DNA from: Sphingomonas brevis
GTDB taxonomy: Bacteria; Pseudomonadota; Alphaproteobacteria; Sphingomonadales; Sphingomonadaceae
DNA: 64,000 nucleotides
Reading direction: 5' to 3'
Assembly: GCF_023516505.1 (NCBI RefSeq)
Contig: NZ_JAMGBB010000001.1
Span: 372,001 to 436,000, forward strand
Both the position numbers and the translations under genes were made by a program. The notes beneath the pieces are model-generated. The model was not told the DNA's origin. It ran no database searches and saw nothing but the letters and a program-made list of their open reading frames with translations. Of this stretch, positions 26,603 through 36,529 are shown piece after piece. Each line of letters begins with the position of its first letter. The stretch's first letter is position 1.

Positions 26603-27463
26603 GTGAGCCTGAGTTTCCAGGACCTGATCCTGACCCTGCACCATTATTGGGCCGAGCGGGGCTGCGTCATCCTGCAACCCTATGACCTGGAAATGGGGGC
26701 CGGCACCTTTCATCCGGCAACGGTGCTTCGGGCGCTTGGGCCTGCCCCTTGGAAATGCGCCTATGTCCAGCCGTGCCGGCGCCCGACCGACGGCCGCTAC
26801 GGCGAAAATCCGAACCGGCTGGGGGCATATTACCAGTATCAGGTGATGCTGAAGCCTAGCCCGGAGAATCTGCAGGAGCTTTATCTCGGTTCGCTGGATG
26901 CGATCGGGATCGACCCGTTGAAGCATGACATCCGCTTCGTCGAGGACGATTGGGAAAGCCCGACGCTCGGCGCCTGGGGGCTCGGCTGGGAAGTGTGGTG
27001 CGACGGGATGGAAGTAACCCAGTTCACTTATTTCCAGCAGGTCGGCGGGTTCGACTGCAAGCCGGTGTCGGGCGAGCTGACCTACGGGCTCGAGCGGTTG
27101 GCTATGTACATCCAGGGCAAGGACAATGTGTTCGACCTGGCGTTCAATAATGACGGCGTCACCTATGGCGACGTGTTCCTGGAAAATGAGCGCGAAATGT
27201 CGAAGTGGCATTTCGAGGTAGCCGACACCGACCGGCTGTTCGACCTGTTCAAGCAGGCGGCCGCGGAAAGCGAGAATAGCCTGAAAGCCGGGGTGCCGAT
27301 TGCCGCCTATGAGCAGGCGATCAAGGCCAGCCATATCTTCAACACGCTGCAGGCGCGGGGCGTCATCTCGGTCGCCGAGCGGCAGGCCTATATCGGGCGG
27401 GTCCGCGACCTGGCCAAGGGCGCCTGCGGGGCGTGGATGACCCATATGGGGTATGAAGCGTGA
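26603..27463 (+). CDS. glyQ: Glycyl-tRNA synthetase alpha subunit
   Basis: Catalytic subunit of the bacterial alpha2beta2 glycyl-tRNA synthetase. 286 residues from a GTG codon. Highly conserved stretches include [57 protein letters not shown] and [20 protein letters not shown]. It overlaps glyS by 4 bases (GTGA). Confidence 0.98.
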   Translation: MSLSFQDLILTLHHYWAERGCVILQPYDLEMGAGTFHPATVLRALGPAPWKCAYVQPCRRPTDGRYGENPNRLGAYYQYQVMLKPSPENLQELYLGSLDAIGIDPLKHDIRFVEDDWESPTLGAWGLGWEVWCDGMEVTQFTYFQQVGGFDCKPVSGELTYGLERLAMYIQGKDNVFDLAFNNDGVTYGDVFLENEREMSKWHFEVADTDRLFDLFKQAAAESENSLKAGVPIAAYEQAIKASHIFNTLQARGVISVAERQAYIGRVRDLAKGACGAWMTHMGYEA

Positions 27464-29511
27464 GCGCGGATTTTCTCCTGGAACTGCTGTCCGAGGAAAT
27501 CCCGGCGCGGATGCAGGCCAAGGCGCGCAACGACCTGGCGCGGCTGTTCGCGGAGAAGCTGGCCGACGCCGGGCTCACCCACTCGGGGATCACGACTTAC
27601 TCGACCCCGCGGCGGTTAGCATTGATCGCCAAAGGCCTCCCCGAGACGACCGAAGCGGTGAGCGAAGAATTGAAAGGCCCGCGGACGTCGGCGCCGCCCC
27701 AGGCGCTCGAGGGTTTCCTGCGCAAGACCGGCCTTGCCCAGGACCAGCTTGAGGATCGCGACGGCACCTGGTTCGCCGTGATCGACCGGCCGGGGAGGGC
27801 GGCCAGCGATGTGCTGGCGGAAGCGATCGCCGCGATCGTGCGCGAATTTCCCTGGCCGAAATCAATGCGTTGGGGCGCGAAATCTAACACAACTTCTTCG
27901 CTCCGTTGGGTCCGGCCGCTGCATTCGATCGTCGCGTTGCTGGGCGAGGATATCGTCCCGGTCGAGGTCGACGGGGTGGAATGCGGAGCGACCACTTTGG
28001 GTCATCGATTCCATCATCCCGGCCCGATCACCATCGGCGGTGCGCACGACTATGTCGAAAAATTGCGGGCCTGCCATGTGGTGGTCGATCAGGAGGAGCG
28101 CGAGGCGACCATCCGCGACGGAGCCGCCGAGCTGGCGAAGTCGGCCAAGCTGACCTTGGTCGAAGATGAAGGCCTGGTGATTGAGAACGCCGGCCTGACG
28201 GAGCTGCCCAAGGCACTGCTGGGTTCGTTCGATCCGGCCTACCTCGATGTGCCGGAGGAAGTGATCCAGCTCACCGCGCGCATCAACCAGAAATATTTCG
28301 TGATGCGCGATGGCGAGCAACGCAGCCATGCCGGGGGCATGGCGAGTAGCGGAGCGGGGAAGCTGGCACCGCGCTTCGTCTGCGTCGCCAACATCGATGC
28401 CAAGGATGGGTGTGAGGCAATCGTCGCCGGCAACGAGCGCGTTCTCGCGGCGCGGCTGGCCGATGCTCGCTTCTTCTGGGAACAGGATCTCAAGGTTTCG
28501 CTGGAGGACCTTCTGCCGAAGATAGACCAGATGCTGTTCTATGAAGGCATGGGAAGCCTGAAGGCCAAGGCCGAAAGGATTGCCGCGCTTTCAGAAGCCA
28601 TTTGCAAGCGCTGGTTTCCCGATCGCGATCCCGAGACTGCCTATCGCGCGGGGCTGTTGGCAAAGGCTGATTTAGCCAGCGGAATGGTCGGCGAGTTTCC
28701 TGAGCTGCAAGGCGTTATGGGCGGCCACTATGCTGAGCGCGCCGGGGAAAAGCCCGGCCTGGTCTCTGCACTCAAGCAGCAATATCAGCAGGTAGCCGAT
28801 GGCTGCATTCCTGCCTGTGTTGCGCTGGCCGACCGGATCGATACGCTGGCGCAGTTCTTCTCGAAAGGGATCAAGCCGACCGGGTCAAAGGACCCGTTTG
28901 CGCTTCGCCGCGCGGCATTGGCGGTAATCCAAACCATTTTGGCGAACGAGACGCGCATGAGCCTGCGCGAGGCGTTTGGCCTCACCGACGCCGAGGCCGA
29001 TGTCGAGGAGTTGATGGCGTTCTTTGCAGACCGGCTGAAGGTACAGCAGCGCGACGCCGGGGTTCGCCACGATTTGATCGATGCGGTGTTTGCTCTAGGC
29101 GGCGAGGACGATCTGGTAAGGCTGCTGGCGCGGGTGAAAGCGCTGCAGGGCTTCGTCGAAACGCCCGAGGGCGCTAATCTGCTGGCCGGCTACAAGCGCG
29201 CGGCAAATATCCTGAAGAAAGAAAAGTGGGAGCAAACCGCGGCGGGCGACGCTGATGTCTTGACTGAAGAGGCTGCGCTTAGGGACGCGCTGGACAATGC
29301 CGGGCCGCATGCAGTCGAGGCGGTCGAGAATGAGGACTTCACCGGCGCGATGACCGCCCTGGCGAACCTGCGCGGGCCGATCGACGCCTTCTTCGACAAG
29401 GTGACGGTCAATGACGCCGATCCGGCGATCCGCGCGCGGCGGCTAAACCTGCTCGCGCGTTTCCGCGACGCGGTTCACACCGTGGCTGATTTCAGCAAGA
29501 TCGAGGGATAA
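27460..29511 (+). CDS. glyS: Glycyl-tRNA synthetase beta subunit
   Basis: tRNA-binding subunit, 683 residues, GTG start inside the glyQ stop. It begins [19 protein letters not shown] as usual, has the FPWPKSMRW and [14 protein letters not shown] motifs, [20 protein letters not shown] in the HD-like part and a C-terminal anticodon-binding region ([20 protein letters not shown]). Confidence 0.98.
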   Translation: MSADFLLELLSEEIPARMQAKARNDLARLFAEKLADAGLTHSGITTYSTPRRLALIAKGLPETTEAVSEELKGPRTSAPPQALEGFLRKTGLAQDQLEDRDGTWFAVIDRPGRAASDVLAEAIAAIVREFPWPKSMRWGAKSNTTSSLRWVRPLHSIVALLGEDIVPVEVDGVECGATTLGHRFHHPGPITIGGAHDYVEKLRACHVVVDQEEREATIRDGAAELAKSAKLTLVEDEGLVIENAGLTELPKALLGSFDPAYLDVPEEVIQLTARINQKYFVMRDGEQRSHAGGMASSGAGKLAPRFVCVANIDAKDGCEAIVAGNERVLAARLADARFFWEQDLKVSLEDLLPKIDQMLFYEGMGSLKAKAERIAALSEAICKRWFPDRDPETAYRAGLLAKADLASGMVGEFPELQGVMGGHYAERAGEKPGLVSALKQQYQQVADGCIPACVALADRIDTLAQFFSKGIKPTGSKDPFALRRAALAVIQTILANETRMSLREAFGLTDAEADVEELMAFFADRLKVQQRDAGVRHDLIDAVFALGGEDDLVRLLARVKALQGFVETPEGANLLAGYKRAANILKKEKWEQTAAGDADVLTEEAALRDALDNAGPHAVEAVENEDFTGAMTALANLRGPIDAFFDKVTVNDADPAIRARRLNLLARFRDAVHTVADFSKIEG

Positions 29512-29513
29512 GT

Positions 29514-29591
29514 CGTCATTGCGACCCCGGCCCACGCCGGGGGAAGCAATCCAGGCTGGATCGCCGCGTCGCTGCGCTCCTCGCGATGACG
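29514..29591. repeat. REP-like repeat, family A, copy 3
   Basis: Begins CGTCATTGCGACC and ends TCGCGATGACG, with the GAAGCAATCCAGG core and a CCCCGGCCCACGCCGGGG hairpin. It starts 3 bases after the glyS stop and ends 5 bases before the stop of the convergent minus-strand gene. Confidence 0.85.
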
Positions 29592-29595
29592 GCAG

Positions 29596-29853
29596 CTAAG
29601 CGTCGCGTTCGTCGACCACGCCGTCAGCATTGCGATCGCCTTTCAGCGCCGCGGCGCGCAGGCTGTCCCTCTCCCGCCATTCCTTTTCGCGTTCGGCGTG
29701 GGTTCGCTCCAGCTCGGCGCGGCGATCGACCTCATTATTGTAGCGGTGCTTCCACTTCCGGCCGCCTCCGGAAAAGATGAAGCCGCCGATGAACAGGCCA
29801 AGCAGGAATACCAGCAGGACGATGATCCACTGGTCGGTGGAGAATTGCAGCAT
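29596..29853 (-). CDS. Small single-pass membrane protein with an EF-hand-like tail
   Basis: 85 residues. A transmembrane helix at about 9-31 (WIIVLLVFLLGLFIGGF) is followed by a basic, then strongly charged helical stretch and the end DRNADGVVDERDA, which fits an EF-hand Ca-binding loop. ATG 29853 has AGGGG upstream; a longer reading to 29901 is less likely. Function unknown. It lies downstream of the Tad terminator. Confidence 0.65.
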   Translation of the reverse strand: MLQFSTDQWIIVLLVFLLGLFIGGFIFSGGGRKWKHRYNNEVDRRAELERTHAEREKEWRERDSLRAAALKGDRNADGVVDERDA

Positions 29854-29921
29854 TTCGATCCCCTGAAACTTGAGTTGCCGGGCATCAACTGCCGTTCCCA
29901 CCTTTCCGTTCCCGAAACGAG

Positions 29922-29960
29922 GACCGCCGCCGCTCCCTCGAGAGAGAGCGACGGCGGTTT
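29922..29960 (-). terminator. Terminator hairpin of the Tad operon
   Basis: On the minus strand ACCGCCGTCGCTC pairs with GAGCGGCGGCGGT around a short loop, just after tadC. Only a few T residues follow. Confidence 0.6.
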
Positions 29961-29982
29961 ACCCCACCCCCGAACCTAGCCG

Positions 29983-30972
29983 TTACTTGAACAGATTGTC
30001 GCTGATCGAGCAGGCCGCCGGACCCAGGATGACGATGAACAGGGTCGGCAGAATGAAAAGGATCAGCGGAATGGTCATGATCGCCGGGAGGCGAGCCGCC
30101 TTTTCCTCGGCGCGCATCATGCGCTCGTTACGGAACTCGGCCGACAGCACGCGCAGCGCGGAGGCGAGCGGCGTACCGTATTTCTCGGTCTGGATCATGG
30201 TCGTGACCACGCCGCGAACGGCGTCGAGGTCGACGCGCATGGCGAAATTCTCAAATGCCTGGCGGCGCTCGGCGAGGAATCCCAGCTCAATCGCGGTCAG
30301 GCCGAATTCGTCGCCCAGCTCCGGATAGGCCTTGCCCAATTCCTTGGCGACGCGGTTGAACGCGGCGTCGACGGTGAGGCCGGCTTCGGCGCAGATCACG
30401 AGCAGGTCGAGCGCGTCGGGCAGGCCCTTGCGAATGGCGTCACTGCGCTTCTTGACCTTGTTGGTCAGCCAGACGTCCGGCGCCTTGTAGCTGCCGACCA
30501 GCGTGCCGGCGACGAAGGCGTATTTCTTGAACCACGACCAGCCGGGGAAGAAGTCGACGCCGTAGATCAGTACGACCGCGCCGATGCCGAGCACGACCGG
30601 CAGGACGAAGCGGGCGAAGATGATGAAGAAGGCCAGATCCTTGGTCCGGATGCCGGCCTGCATCAGGCGGATCTGGGTCTTCTTGATCTGGTCGTCCTGC
30701 AGCATCTTGAAGCTGCTGAGGATGCCGCGCACGCGATCGGCCGCGACATTCTTGTTGGTCAGCTTCTTGCGCTTGTTGGTCGAGGCGACGATGCCGGCCT
30801 TCAATTGCTCACGGCGCTCGTTGAGCGCCTTCACCCGGCGAGCCATTGGATCGCGGACGGTGGTCGCCGCATAGAGCGCAACGATCACCGCGAGCGTCGC
30901 CACCGCGCTGAGCACGGTCGCCACCCAGATGACGTCGACGCCGAGTAGAGTAGGTCCGGTGGAAGTTTCCAT
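29983..30972 (-). CDS. tadC: Tad pilus inner-membrane platform protein TadC
   Basis: A 329-residue type II secretion F-domain protein. Membrane segments flank a cytoplasmic domain with GLPDALDLLVICAEAGLTVD and FAMRVDLDAVRGVVTTMIQT, and a last helix ends in IPLILFILPTLFIVILGPA. With TadB it should form the platform turned by the pilus ATPase. ATG 30972 is preferred over an upstream in-frame codon at 31044 that would overlap tadB. Confidence 0.92.
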   Translation of the reverse strand: METSTGPTLLGVDVIWVATVLSAVATLAVIVALYAATTVRDPMARRVKALNERREQLKAGIVASTNKRKKLTNKNVAADRVRGILSSFKMLQDDQIKKTQIRLMQAGIRTKDLAFFIIFARFVLPVVLGIGAVVLIYGVDFFPGWSWFKKYAFVAGTLVGSYKAPDVWLTNKVKKRSDAIRKGLPDALDLLVICAEAGLTVDAAFNRVAKELGKAYPELGDEFGLTAIELGFLAERRQAFENFAMRVDLDAVRGVVTTMIQTEKYGTPLASALRVLSAEFRNERMMRAEEKAARLPAIMTIPLILFILPTLFIVILGPAACSISDNLFK

Positions 30973-30986
30973 CGCTATGGTTTCCG

Positions 30987-31961
30987 CTAAATCTCGAAGC
31001 TGACCATCTTGGCCATGATGAACACGCCAATGCTCATCCAGCACAGCCCGCCAAGGCCTGCGACCATCAGTCGCTGGTCAGTGAAGAAGCCGCTCATGTA
31101 GTGTTGGTTCACCATGTACACCATCGTGAAGACGATGAACGGCAGCGAACCGACGATGTAGGCAGACGCTTTCGATTCCGAACTCATCGCCTTGATCTTG
31201 AGCTTCATCTGCCCGCGCTTGCGCAGCACGTCGGCCAGGTTGGACAGAGTTTCCGCCAGGTTGCCGCCCGTCTCGCGCTGGATCGCCAGTGTGATGACGA
31301 AGAACTGGAACTCGGCGGTTCCAAGACGATCCGACGTCTCCTGCAGTGCAGCTTCCATCGTCCGACCGATCTTCATCTTGTCGGAGACGGAGCGGAATTC
31401 GATTCCGACCGGACCGCCGATTTCGCCGGCGACGATGCCGAGGGTCTCGGTGATCGGCAGACCCGAACGAAGGCCGCGGACCATCAGTTCGATTGCGTCG
31501 GGGAAGTTCGAATTGAACTGGTTGACCCGGCGCTTGATCAGGAAACCGACCACAAAATGCGGGATGGCCGCGCCGGCGAACAGGCCGACGAAGAACGCCA
31601 GGAAGAAGGGCATGCCCTGGATCATCAGCAACGCGGCGATGAACGCCACAATGCCGAGTGACGCCATCATATACTTGCCGAGCGTGATGTTCTTGCCGGT
31701 GCGGTCGAGCCGCTGGCGCATCAGGGCGGGCTTGGGGATCAAAGTCGAAGCCCAGCTGTCTACCCGGCTGGCACGGGCAGCCATCAGCTTGCGGATCTGC
31801 GCCTGCGCGTTAGCCGCCAGCACGCCGCCTTCGCCGTGACGCTCCTTGATCAGTTCGACCCGGCGCTTAAGCGACCTGCGCGGATTGGGCCCGCTCATTG
31901 CCTGATTTGCAAGCAGGAGCACGCCCAACACGCCGACCGCCACGATGATGATGTAGATCAT
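30987..31961 (-). CDS. tadB: Tad pilus inner-membrane platform protein TadB
   Basis: 324 residues from ATG 31961, with an N-terminal membrane helix (MIYIIIVAVGVLGVLLL), a central pair of helices (about 100-145) and the T2SSF domain (FPDAIELMVRGLRSGLPITE, ITLAIQRETGGNLAETLSNL). It pairs with the tadC product. In most Tad loci the ATPase gene cpaF/tadA precedes this gene; here cpaE does. Confidence 0.92.
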   Translation of the reverse strand: MIYIIIVAVGVLGVLLLANQAMSGPNPRRSLKRRVELIKERHGEGGVLAANAQAQIRKLMAARASRVDSWASTLIPKPALMRQRLDRTGKNITLGKYMMASLGIVAFIAALLMIQGMPFFLAFFVGLFAGAAIPHFVVGFLIKRRVNQFNSNFPDAIELMVRGLRSGLPITETLGIVAGEIGGPVGIEFRSVSDKMKIGRTMEAALQETSDRLGTAEFQFFVITLAIQRETGGNLAETLSNLADVLRKRGQMKLKIKAMSSESKASAYIVGSLPFIVFTMVYMVNQHYMSGFFTDQRLMVAGLGGLCWMSIGVFIMAKMVSFEI

Positions 31962-32031
31962 GATCCGTCCGTTCGTCCTGCCCATTGTTGCGAACGGGGA
32001 GGGCAGGGCCCTCCCGCGGTCGCGCTACTCG

Positions 32032-33300
32032 TTACGCGGCCTTGTCTTTCGGCTTGGCCAGCATCGACTTCAGATTGTCGACCAGCGACTTGCCGCCGGC
32101 AGCCGCCTTGGCTTCCGACGTCGCGCCTTCCTCGCTGGCATGGCTGAGCACCATGTTCGCCAGCTGGGTGAACGGCGCGGCCATCTTGCCGGTCGCAATC
32201 TCGGCCATCGGCTTGCCCAGCTTGGCGGCCTGGGCCGCGACCTTGCGGTCTTCCGGGAAGACGATATCGACATCGCGCTCGATCGACTGCTCGAAATCCT
32301 TCTTGCTGATTTCCAGCGCGCCGCCCGAAGGCACGCGATTGGCGGCAACGATCACCTTGGTCTGGGGCGCATTCGACTTGATCCAGGCAAGCACCCGGAT
32401 CGTGTCGCGCGTCGCCGCCAGGGTCAGTTCGCTGACAACCAGCGCAACATGGGCGTCATGGACCATGTGCGGATACTGGATCAGCATCTGCCGCGGAAGA
32501 TCGAGAACGGTCGATTCGAACGCGTTCTTCATCTCCTCCTGGAGCTGGAAGAAGGCGGTGCCATCCGTGATCAGCGGCTGGTGAAGCGGAGCCTCGGCCG
32601 ACAAGACCGAGAGCCGTTCGTTGGCGCGGATCATGGCGCGCTCGATGAACAAGCCATCGATGCGGCTCGGATTTTCGATCGCGTCGGTGAGACCGCGTCC
32701 GGGCTCAAGGTCGAGCGCCAGCGCACCGGTGCCGAAATGGACATCGAGATCCAGCAAAGCGGTTGAGCGGTGCGACTTCTCGCCCATCAGCCAGGCCAGG
32801 CTGGTAGCCAGGGTCGACGCGCCAACGCCGCCACGAACGCCGATCACGGCGGTCAGGACATGCGGCTTGTCGGCCTGCGCCTCGCCGCGCGGACCCGACA
32901 GGATCGACTGGGCATGAGCGAAGGTATCGCGCAGCTGGTCGACCGTGAACGGCTTCAGCAGATAGTCGTGGATGCCGCTGGCGACGAGGTCGCGGTACAG
33001 GCGGACATCGTTGACCTGCCCGGAGGCGATCACCACCGTGCCCGGCTCGCAAACCTCGGCAAGCGCGTTGATGTCGTTCAGCGGGTCGGCTGATTCAGAC
33101 AGGTCGACGAACAGGATCGTCGGGCTGGCCGAAACCGACAGCGACTGGACCGCGTTGCGCAGGCCACCCTTGTGGACCTTTTCCGGCGACCAGCCATGCT
33201 CGACCGCAACCGGACGCAGCATGTCGGCCGTCGCATCATCGCAGACGAAGGCGGTGAAGGGGTCACGCAGACCCGCACGCGCTTGGAACGGAGCGTTCAT
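32032..33300 (-). CDS. cpaE: Pilus localisation ATPase CpaE/TadZ
   Basis: 422 residues. The N-terminal part (about 15-135) is a receiver-like domain (TILFVDLSESADPLNDINAL, HDYLLKPF), and the rest is a ParA/MinD-type ATPase with the deviant Walker A GVRGGVGASTLA, in which Arg takes the place of the signature lysine. It directs the pilus machinery to the pole in related bacteria. ATG 33300 is preferred to a GTG at 33303. Confidence 0.92.
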   Translation of the reverse strand: MNAPFQARAGLRDPFTAFVCDDATADMLRPVAVEHGWSPEKVHKGGLRNAVQSLSVSASPTILFVDLSESADPLNDINALAEVCEPGTVVIASGQVNDVRLYRDLVASGIHDYLLKPFTVDQLRDTFAHAQSILSGPRGEAQADKPHVLTAVIGVRGGVGASTLATSLAWLMGEKSHRSTALLDLDVHFGTGALALDLEPGRGLTDAIENPSRIDGLFIERAMIRANERLSVLSAEAPLHQPLITDGTAFFQLQEEMKNAFESTVLDLPRQMLIQYPHMVHDAHVALVVSELTLAATRDTIRVLAWIKSNAPQTKVIVAANRVPSGGALEISKKDFEQSIERDVDIVFPEDRKVAAQAAKLGKPMAEIATGKMAAPFTQLANMVLSHASEEGATSEAKAAAGGKSLVDNLKSMLAKPKDKAA

Positions 33301-33302
33301 CA

Positions 33303-33935
33303 CTAGTTGCCCTTCTTCGTATTGAGATCCTGCAAGCCCGTCGTGCCGGTCGGCTTCGCCGTGCGATAGGTGTTGACCGCCTTGGTCGCGGTCACACTAT
33401 CAACCACGGTGCTGCCCTCGCGCCCGTGGACCAGGTCCTCGGGGTTGGCGACCATTGCGGCCAGGTTGGCGTTCACCGAGCAGCCCAAACCGGACATGCT
33501 GTTATTCTGTAGATTGGGCTGCGATGGCGCCGACCAGTTCGGGCAGTTCGGAACGTTTGCCCGTGCGCGGGTCACGACCACGCGGACGGTCCCTGGCTGG
33601 ATCGCACCGGCCGTGACCGGGGCGCCATTGCTGACCATCATGCCAAATTGACCGGCGATGCGGGCGACGTCGGACTTCGCTTCATAGGCATCCAGGCCAT
33701 CGACGTAGATCGAGTCCCCGTAGCCCAGCTGCAGCGACCGGAACCAGCCGTCCAGGCGACCCGCTTCCGACGACGGCAGCGATCCACCCGGAGCAGCGAG
33801 ATCGAACGCATAGTCCGCCCGGGTCACGACCGGAACATTGACCGGTTCTACGCCCCGCAAGGCCTCGGTCGGCTGGTCATGAGTGCACCCAGCAACCGCG
33901 GCGGCGAGAGCCAGAAGAGTGAAATGACGGTACAT
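33303..33935 (-). CDS. cpaD: Pilus assembly lipoprotein CpaD
   Basis: 210 residues from ATG 33935. The lipobox AAAVAGC marks it as a lipoprotein. It has the CpaD hallmark NCPNWSAPSQPN...SGLGCSVNANLAAMVANPEDL. It assists the outer-membrane secretin CpaC. Only a 1-3 base junction separates it from cpaE. Confidence 0.93.
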   Translation of the reverse strand: MYRHFTLLALAAAVAGCTHDQPTEALRGVEPVNVPVVTRADYAFDLAAPGGSLPSSEAGRLDGWFRSLQLGYGDSIYVDGLDAYEAKSDVARIAGQFGMMVSNGAPVTAGAIQPGTVRVVVTRARANVPNCPNWSAPSQPNLQNNSMSGLGCSVNANLAAMVANPEDLVHGREGSTVVDSVTATKAVNTYRTAKPTGTTGLQDLNTKKGN

Positions 33936-33958
33936 CGTCTGATCCTTCCTTTGCGCGG

Positions 33959-35470
33959 TCACAGCTTGAACCCGGGGGTTGCCGGCGCGGCAGTTGTCGC
34001 GGCGGCGCCGGTAACGGCGGGCGCCGGAGCAGCCTGAGCCGGGGCGGGGCCCGACACGCCAGTGTAGCTCTGGCCTTCAAATACCTGCTGCATCGCCGTT
34101 GGCGCGCGATAGCCATTGGTCGGCGCGGCCAGCTGGTTCGACACCGGCCGGACCAAATACGGCGTGACAACGATCACCAGCTCGGTTTCCGCGCGGCGAT
34201 ATTTGGTCGAGCGGAACAGCGCGCCAAGGATCGGCAGGTCGCCGAGGAACGGCGCCTTGTCGACATTGTTGGTATTGGCGTTGCGAAGCAGGCCGGCGAT
34301 CATGAAGCTTTGGCCAGATCCAAGCTCCACCGTCGTTTCGGCACGGCGGGTGGTCAGCGCCGGGACGTCAAACCCGTTAAGACGGATCGAGCCCTCGTTC
34401 GACAATTCGCTGACTTCCGGACGGACGCGCATCGAAATGCGGCCGTCGGCGAGCACGATCGGAGTGAACGCAAGCCCGACGCCATATTGCTTATATTCGA
34501 TCGTCACCGAGCCAAGGGCCTGCGAGATCGGCACCGGGAACTCGCCGCCGGCAAGGAAGCTGGCGGTTTCGCCTGACAGTGCCGTCAGGTTCGGTTCGGC
34601 AAGGATCGTGACCAGGCCGTCATTCTCGGCAAGGTCCAGCGTCGACAGGATGTCGAGGCCGAGCAACTTGCCGGCGAAGCCAAGCGAAGTACCGCCCGGG
34701 ATCACATTGAACGACTTCGGAATGGCAGCGGTGCTGCCGTCCGGCGAAGCTGGCGATCCGAACGTGCCGGGGTTGCCCTGGCCCAGTCCGAACTGGAAGC
34801 CGCTGGTCGCGTCGCGGGTCAGGATGTTGACGCCGATCGACCTGATCAGGCTGCGGCTGACCTCGGCAATGCGAACCTTGAGCGTGACCTGCAGCGGCGT
34901 CGCGGTCTTGAGCCGGTTTACCACGCAGATTTTGCACATCGCGCCTTCTTTCGACATGTCGACGCCAGGATTAAGCTCGCTGGTGGCCAGGTCGATTGCA
35001 AAGGCTGCGTCTTCAGGCGACGCGACGGTACCGCTCAGGATGGCCCGCTGGCCGACCGTTTGAACTTGGATATTCGAGTCCGGCATTGCTGCCCTGAGCA
35101 CTTCGCGGATCGAAGGAAGGTTCGAACTGACCCGGACGTTGGTGCCGTAGACCACCGATCCGTCGGCCGCAGTGGCGATGACGGTAGCCTCGCCGAACTC
35201 CTTGCCGAACAGATTGATCTGGTTCGGGTTGCTGACATAGACGTCGGCAACGCCAGGGTTGGAGGTCCAAACGTCCGCAACCTTGCGCGGCAGGCGGATC
35301 ATCTGGCCTTCACCGACCGACAGCTGGACCTGCGTGGTGGGACGATAGGTCCCGGCAGCGGCCGGCTTTGCAGCGGCGGGCGTGGCGACGACGACTGAGC
35401 CGAGGCTCAGGGCCAGTGCGGCAAGGGCGGTGCCCAGGCGCGCCTGGCGACGGACGGAGATACTGGTCAT
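33959..35470 (-). CDS. cpaC: Outer-membrane secretin CpaC/RcpA
   Basis: 503 residues. Signal peptide about 1-32 (VVVATPAAAK), an N-terminal BON/pilus-assembly part (VQLSVGEGQMIRLPRKVADV), then a type II/III secretin domain (LTALSGETASFLAGGEFPVP, PFLGDLPILGALFRST, ELVIVVTPYLVRPV) and a Pro/Ala-rich tail. ATG 35470 was chosen over an in-frame codon at 35521. Confidence 0.94.
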   Translation of the reverse strand: MTSISVRRQARLGTALAALALSLGSVVVATPAAAKPAAAGTYRPTTQVQLSVGEGQMIRLPRKVADVWTSNPGVADVYVSNPNQINLFGKEFGEATVIATAADGSVVYGTNVRVSSNLPSIREVLRAAMPDSNIQVQTVGQRAILSGTVASPEDAAFAIDLATSELNPGVDMSKEGAMCKICVVNRLKTATPLQVTLKVRIAEVSRSLIRSIGVNILTRDATSGFQFGLGQGNPGTFGSPASPDGSTAAIPKSFNVIPGGTSLGFAGKLLGLDILSTLDLAENDGLVTILAEPNLTALSGETASFLAGGEFPVPISQALGSVTIEYKQYGVGLAFTPIVLADGRISMRVRPEVSELSNEGSIRLNGFDVPALTTRRAETTVELGSGQSFMIAGLLRNANTNNVDKAPFLGDLPILGALFRSTKYRRAETELVIVVTPYLVRPVSNQLAAPTNGYRAPTAMQQVFEGQSYTGVSGPAPAQAAPAPAVTGAAATTAAPATPGFKL

Positions 35471-35471
35471 T

Positions 35472-36500
35472 TTAGCGAGCTCCCACCGGAACGACGGTGA
35501 CACTATTGCCGCGAGCGACACGAACGACCGGGCCGACCGGCACGGACGTGCCAGCTACAGCGCCGCCCGAGGCGTTGGCGGAATTGTTGGTTGCATTGCC
35601 AGAGCTATCCGACGGCTTGGCGGGGATGCTGCGGCGCTGGAAGCGCGACACGTCACCGCCGGTAACGAAGGTCGTGTTGTTGTCGGCCGGCCGATTGGCG
35701 ACAGCCAGCAGCATCTGACGTTCTTCAACCGGATTGGTGCCGGCCGGAACCTTGACCTCACCCGAGGCAACAGCCCGCTCAAGTTCGGCGGTGTTGTCGG
35801 CGATCGAGCGCAGGGACAGGCTCAGCGAACCCAGCGACTGGGCAACTGCAATCTTTTCGGCGATGCGCGGCGTAACTTCCAGCGTGACGGTATTGAAGGT
35901 CTTGACGATGGTCTTGCCTTCTTCGTCCTTGCTGTCGGTCCGCTGATCGGTGGCCAGCACGCGCAGGTTGCGAATGACGGTCTCCGACACCTTGAGCGGC
36001 GGGCCATCGCCACCACCGGCGACATCCTGGGTCAGCATCATGTCGACCCGGTCACCCGGGAAGATGAAGCCGGCAACGCCCGTGGTGTTCGACACCGGAA
36101 CGGTGATGGCGCGCATGCCCGGGCCAAGCGCCGCGGCAAGGAAGCCGCGATCGTTCGGGCCGACGAGCGCACCCTTGGTCAGTGGCTGGCCAGCGGTGAT
36201 CGGGTTGCGGACAACCGTGCCGAGCAGCTTCTGCACATCGGCCTCGGGCGCACCCTCGGTGTAGTAAGCGTTCTGCACCAGTTCCTTGGGCCAGGCCTGG
36301 AAGGTCAGGCTTTCGGCATCGATGATGGTGCCGACCGGCAGCGCCTTGCGGGCGACCAGCACTTTCGGGCCAGCCGGGACCACAGGAGCTGCGTTGGCCT
36401 GATCGGCCCCCGCACCGGCGAACATGTTCTTGGCCATGATGGCGGTAACCACCGCGATGACCAGCGCTCCGACGAGCAGCGCGACTTTCTTGACGTCCAT
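35472..36500 (-). CDS. cpaB: Flp pilus assembly protein CpaB/RcpC
   Basis: 342 residues: an N-terminal membrane anchor (KVALLVGALVIAVVTAIMA), a SAF domain (VLVARKALPVGTIIDAESLT) and a CpaB C-terminal domain (GVAGFIFPGDRVDMMLTQDV). A periplasmic part of the Tad secretin complex. Immediately upstream of cpaC. Confidence 0.93.
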   Translation of the reverse strand: MDVKKVALLVGALVIAVVTAIMAKNMFAGAGADQANAAPVVPAGPKVLVARKALPVGTIIDAESLTFQAWPKELVQNAYYTEGAPEADVQKLLGTVVRNPITAGQPLTKGALVGPNDRGFLAAALGPGMRAITVPVSNTTGVAGFIFPGDRVDMMLTQDVAGGGDGPPLKVSETVIRNLRVLATDQRTDSKDEEGKTIVKTFNTVTLEVTPRIAEKIAVAQSLGSLSLSLRSIADNTAELERAVASGEVKVPAGTNPVEERQMLLAVANRPADNNTTFVTGGDVSRFQRRSIPAKPSDSSGNATNNSANASGGAVAGTSVPVGPVVRVARGNSVTVVPVGAR

Positions 36501-36529
36501 GGCGATTACGCCTCCCCAGTGAGGGTCAC

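Noticed and set aside
29596-29853. Flp pilin gene of the Tad operon
   Set aside because: The small protein has a membrane helix but lacks the prepilin processing site and the usual Flp helix pattern, and it lies after the operon's terminator.
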